Source of the DNA: Deltaproteobacteria bacterium
Lineage (GTDB): Bacteria > Myxococcota > Polyangia > Polyangiales > B10-G4
Assembly: GCA_019312705.1 (NCBI GenBank)
Contig: JAFDCW010000207.1
Coordinates: forward strand, 1 to 7,295
Length of the DNA stretch: 7,295 bases
Direction of reading: 5' to 3'
The notes under the pieces: model-generated
The model's input: only the letters and a program-made list of their open reading frames with translations
What the model was told of the DNA's origin: nothing
Database searches by the model: none
In this document: one piece after another, positions 5,232-7,295 of the stretch
Numbering within the stretch: position 1 is the stretch's first letter
How the letters are laid out: every line of letters begins with the position of its first letter
Position numbers and translations under genes: made by a program

Positions 5232-5258
5232 GTCCGCGCTTTGGGCGAGCATGCATGC

Positions 5259-7295
5259 ATGCCTTCCCCACGATCTTTCTTCGCTACTTCCGGCTTACGT
5301 CTCTTGCTCTCTGCCTGCCTGCTCGCGGCCCCGGCTGGAGTGTCTGCGGATTGGCCCATGGCGCGCCATGACCGCTTGCGGTCCTCGACCGCCGACGGGA
5401 CGTCGAACATCGATCAACCCGCAGCCTCGTGGCGCACCTACCTCGGCGGCTCTCTCGGGCGCGAGCAGTATCTGACCTTCGACATCGACTCCGACGGAAA
5501 CCCCGAGGTCCTCTTCCTGATGGGCGGCGCGCTCCTGGCCAAGACTCCCCGGGACGCGGTGCGGTGGGAGACCGAGGCCCTCGACCTCACGCGAATCGAC
5601 GGCCTCCACGACCTCGACGGAGACGGCGCTCCGGAGCTCATCGCCAGCGCCCGGGCGGGCCGCCTGCACGTCATCCGACCGACCGACGGGGCCGTGCTCT
5701 GGACGCTTCCCGCTGGGGTCGTGGGCAATATGGGCAACGTGCGCTTCGCCGACTTCGACGGGGACGGCGTCCTCGACCTCTACTTCGCGGACGCCGCCTG
5801 CGGCTCAACGGGGTCCCTCGGGGACATCGCAGAGGCCTACACCTTCGCCGCCGACGTGGGCTCACCGACGCGACTCTTCGCCCTCGAGCGCGGGCGCCGG
5901 GACTACGTATGCGGCGGCCGCGATACGATCGTGGATATCGACGGCGACGGCGTCCTCGAGGTCGTCGCTCAAGGTCGTTTCCGTTTCTACATCTACTCGA
6001 CGACCGATGGGTCTTTCGAATCCGAGTCCGAAGACGTCGGGTCGATCCCCTACGGCCAGGCGACGACGGTCATGGCCGACGTCGACGACGACGGCCGCAT
6101 GGAGTTGGTCTGCTTCACGGAGAACAACTACGCGCCTCCGGTGAACTCTCGGCGCGTATTCGTGATGGACTGGGACCCGGGCTCGACGACGTTGGTGAAG
6201 CGCTGGGAGCGGTCGGTCGCTAGCACCCTCGACGACCGCCACGGTTGGGGCCCGGGGGGCGTCTTCGACCTCCTCGGCGACGGCTCCACCGAGGTCGTCA
6301 CGAGCTTCTACACCGGCAGCACCGACCGTTGGAGCACCGTCGTGCTCTCGGGCGCCGACGGTACCGAACTCGACGCGATCCCCGTGGGTCCCTTCCGTGG
6401 TCTCACGGACCTCGACGCCGACGGCTCGCCGGAGATCCTGAGCGGCGACGACGAGGTAGGCCTGAGCGCCTTCAGCTACACGGCGACGGGGCTCGAGCGC
6501 ATGTTCACGGCGCCGGGGACGACCTCCGTTTTGGTACGCGACGAACCGCGTCACCGAACGGGGTCGGCGCGAACCCGAGCCCTCAGTCTCGATGTGAACC
6601 GAGACGGAACGGACGAGCTCATCGCTCTCCGAGTGGTCGCCGGCCGCACGACGGAGCTCGTCGCCCTCTCGGGCGCCACGGACCCCCCCACCGAGGTCGC
6701 GAGCCTGAGCATCGACGCCGATGTGAAGCTCTTGACCTTCGAGGTCTTCGACAGCGTCACTCGCGATTACCCGCAGTTGGTCGTCGCCCGGTCGGACGGG
6801 TACATGTGGGTCCTCGACGACAACCTCCAGCCTACGAACGCGTCCACGACGGGAGAGATCTCCCTCAGAGGCCTGCGCATCGGCGGCTACTACAGCGGCG
6901 TTCGCGGCATCAGCACGGCGCCTATTTCGGCGGACCTCGATGGCGACGGCGCAGCGGAGGTCCTCGTCCGGGATAGCCGCGGGGTGCTTCGGCGCCTCGG
7001 GCCCTCGGGCGCGACACTGGTCGAGCCGCCGACCCTGGACTGGGAGATCTCGGGGGCCGTGCTCCCGTCGATCGTCGATCTCACCGGCGACGGAACCCCC
7101 GAGATCGTTCTCGGCATCGGCCCCGACCCCCAGAAGCTGCGCTTCGTCTCGGCCGCCGACGCTTCGACCCTATGGGAGACCACCGTCGGTACTTCGACGC
7201 GCCACTTCACCTACGACATCGTCCCGGGCCAGGTCGGTGGGGATGCAACCCTGGACCTAGCCTACCAGCTCTATGAGACCTCCGGCGGCACGGTG
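5259..7295 (+). CDS. Secreted FG-GAP/VCBS repeat protein (3' partial)
   Basis: The frame from ATG 5259 is open to the last base of the window (679 residues, no stop), so the C-terminus is missing. Residues 1-30 form a Sec signal peptide: basic residues R5 and R14, hydrophobic RLLLSACLLAAPAGVSA, with likely cleavage after VSA (A30/D31); LSAC at 17-20 could instead be a lipobox. At least ten calcium-loop repeats of the form D-x-D-x-D-G-x-x-[DE]-hydrophobic follow, starting near residues 75, 118, 165, 226, 274, 337, 384, 445, 559 and 607, plus degenerate copies in the 445-559 gap and near 658. Such repeats build integrin-alpha-like seven-bladed propellers on secreted or surface proteins, with each loop binding Ca2+. 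Ten or more repeats suggest more than one propeller or an unusual one. Loops at 337 (DLLGDG), 445 (DVNRDG) and 607 (DLTGDG) depart from the consensus. The likely role is adhesion or surface binding; no enzymatic domain is visible yet. The start is favoured by the signal peptide, not by a strong ribosome binding site. Confidence 0.92.
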   Translation, partial: MPSPRSFFATSGLRLLLSACLLAAPAGVSADWPMARHDRLRSSTADGTSNIDQPAASWRTYLGGSLGREQYLTFDIDSDGNPEVLFLMGGALLAKTPRDAVRWETEALDLTRIDGLHDLDGDGAPELIASARAGRLHVIRPTDGAVLWTLPAGVVGNMGNVRFADFDGDGVLDLYFADAACGSTGSLGDIAEAYTFAADVGSPTRLFALERGRRDYVCGGRDTIVDIDGDGVLEVVAQGRFRFYIYSTTDGSFESESEDVGSIPYGQATTVMADVDDDGRMELVCFTENNYAPPVNSRRVFVMDWDPGSTTLVKRWERSVASTLDDRHGWGPGGVFDLLGDGSTEVVTSFYTGSTDRWSTVVLSGADGTELDAIPVGPFRGLTDLDADGSPEILSGDDEVGLSAFSYTATGLERMFTAPGTTSVLVRDEPRHRTGSARTRALSLDVNRDGTDELIALRVVAGRTTELVALSGATDPPTEVASLSIDADVKLLTFEVFDSVTRDYPQLVVARSDGYMWVLDDNLQPTNASTTGEISLRGLRIGGYYSGVRGISTAPISADLDGDGAAEVLVRDSRGVLRRLGPSGATLVEPPTLDWEISGAVLPSIVDLTGDGTPEIVLGIGPDPQKLRFVSAADASTLWETTVGTSTRHFTYDIVPGQVGGDATLDLAYQLYETSGGTV

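Noticed and set aside
4415..5410. Long minus-strand frame (about 331 codons)
   Set aside because: It is antisense to the transglutaminase-like gene, which has clear catalytic motifs. Its composition mirrors the reverse complement of GC-rich codons and no domain is visible.
5429..6223. Arg-rich + strand frame (about 264 codons)
   Set aside because: It is a shadow of the FG-GAP protein reading frame; repetitive Arg-Gly-Arg content comes from the GACGGCGAC repeats read out of frame.
5862..6554. Minus-strand frame antisense to the FG-GAP protein
   Set aside because: No motif or start context, and it disagrees with the clear coding signal on the + strand.
5481..7110. Recurring GACGGCGACGG-type DNA motifs as a repeat array or CRISPR-like element
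   Set aside because: They are the DNA of the calcium-binding D-x-D-G loops, spaced irregularly and all in one reading frame; there are no uniform spacers.

Overview
The window reads as a piece of a high-GC bacterial chromosome, most likely from the Myxococcota (a Sandaracinaceae- or Polyangia-like lineage). This placement is an inference. It rests on the strong G/C bias at third codon positions and on a lipoprotein with a long Ser/Thr/Asp/Gly linker followed by a Cys-rich domain. A second Cys-rich protein fragment and a secreted FG-GAP/VCBS repeat protein also fit, since all of these are common in that phylum. All convincing genes are on the + strand. I see no rRNA, tRNA, CRISPR array, transposase or phage gene.

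Layout: (1) 3-305 is the 3' end of a Cys-rich, probably exported protein. (2) 492-2057 is a complete PiT-family inorganic phosphate transporter. (3) 2054-2319 is a small, apparently coding stretch directly downstream of the transporter; it has a usable start at 2167 and signs of a frame break further upstream. (4) 2320-2531 is a leader region with a perfect 7-bp inverted repeat, a C8 run and a strong ribosome binding site. (5) 2532-3059 is a lipoprotein with 14 cysteines in its globular part, followed by a strong hairpin. (6) 3160-3783 is a glutathione S-transferase family protein. (7) 3784-4136 is mostly non-coding: three 13-bp tandem repeats, a 16-codon mini-ORF with a good ribosome binding site, a hairpin, and a promoter placed for a leaderless transcript. 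(8) 4137-4526 and 4523-5173 are a hotdog-fold acyl-CoA thioesterase and a transglutaminase-like cysteine hydrolase, joined by an ATGA overlap. (9) 5259-7295 is a large secreted protein made of Ca-binding FG-GAP/VCBS-type repeats; it runs off the end of the window.

How the genes work together: only the thioesterase/transglutaminase pair is a convincing operon. The PiT transporter and the small downstream ORF may be translationally coupled. The other genes look like separate units. Three proteins (the two Cys-rich ones and the FG-GAP protein) act outside the cytoplasm, one is an inner-membrane phosphate carrier, and three are predicted soluble cytoplasmic enzymes. I did not find a clearly new multi-gene system. 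The best leads are the possible leaderless promoters, the broken small gene after PiT, the transglutaminase-like enzyme with Ser where Asp is expected, and the Cys-rich lipoprotein family.
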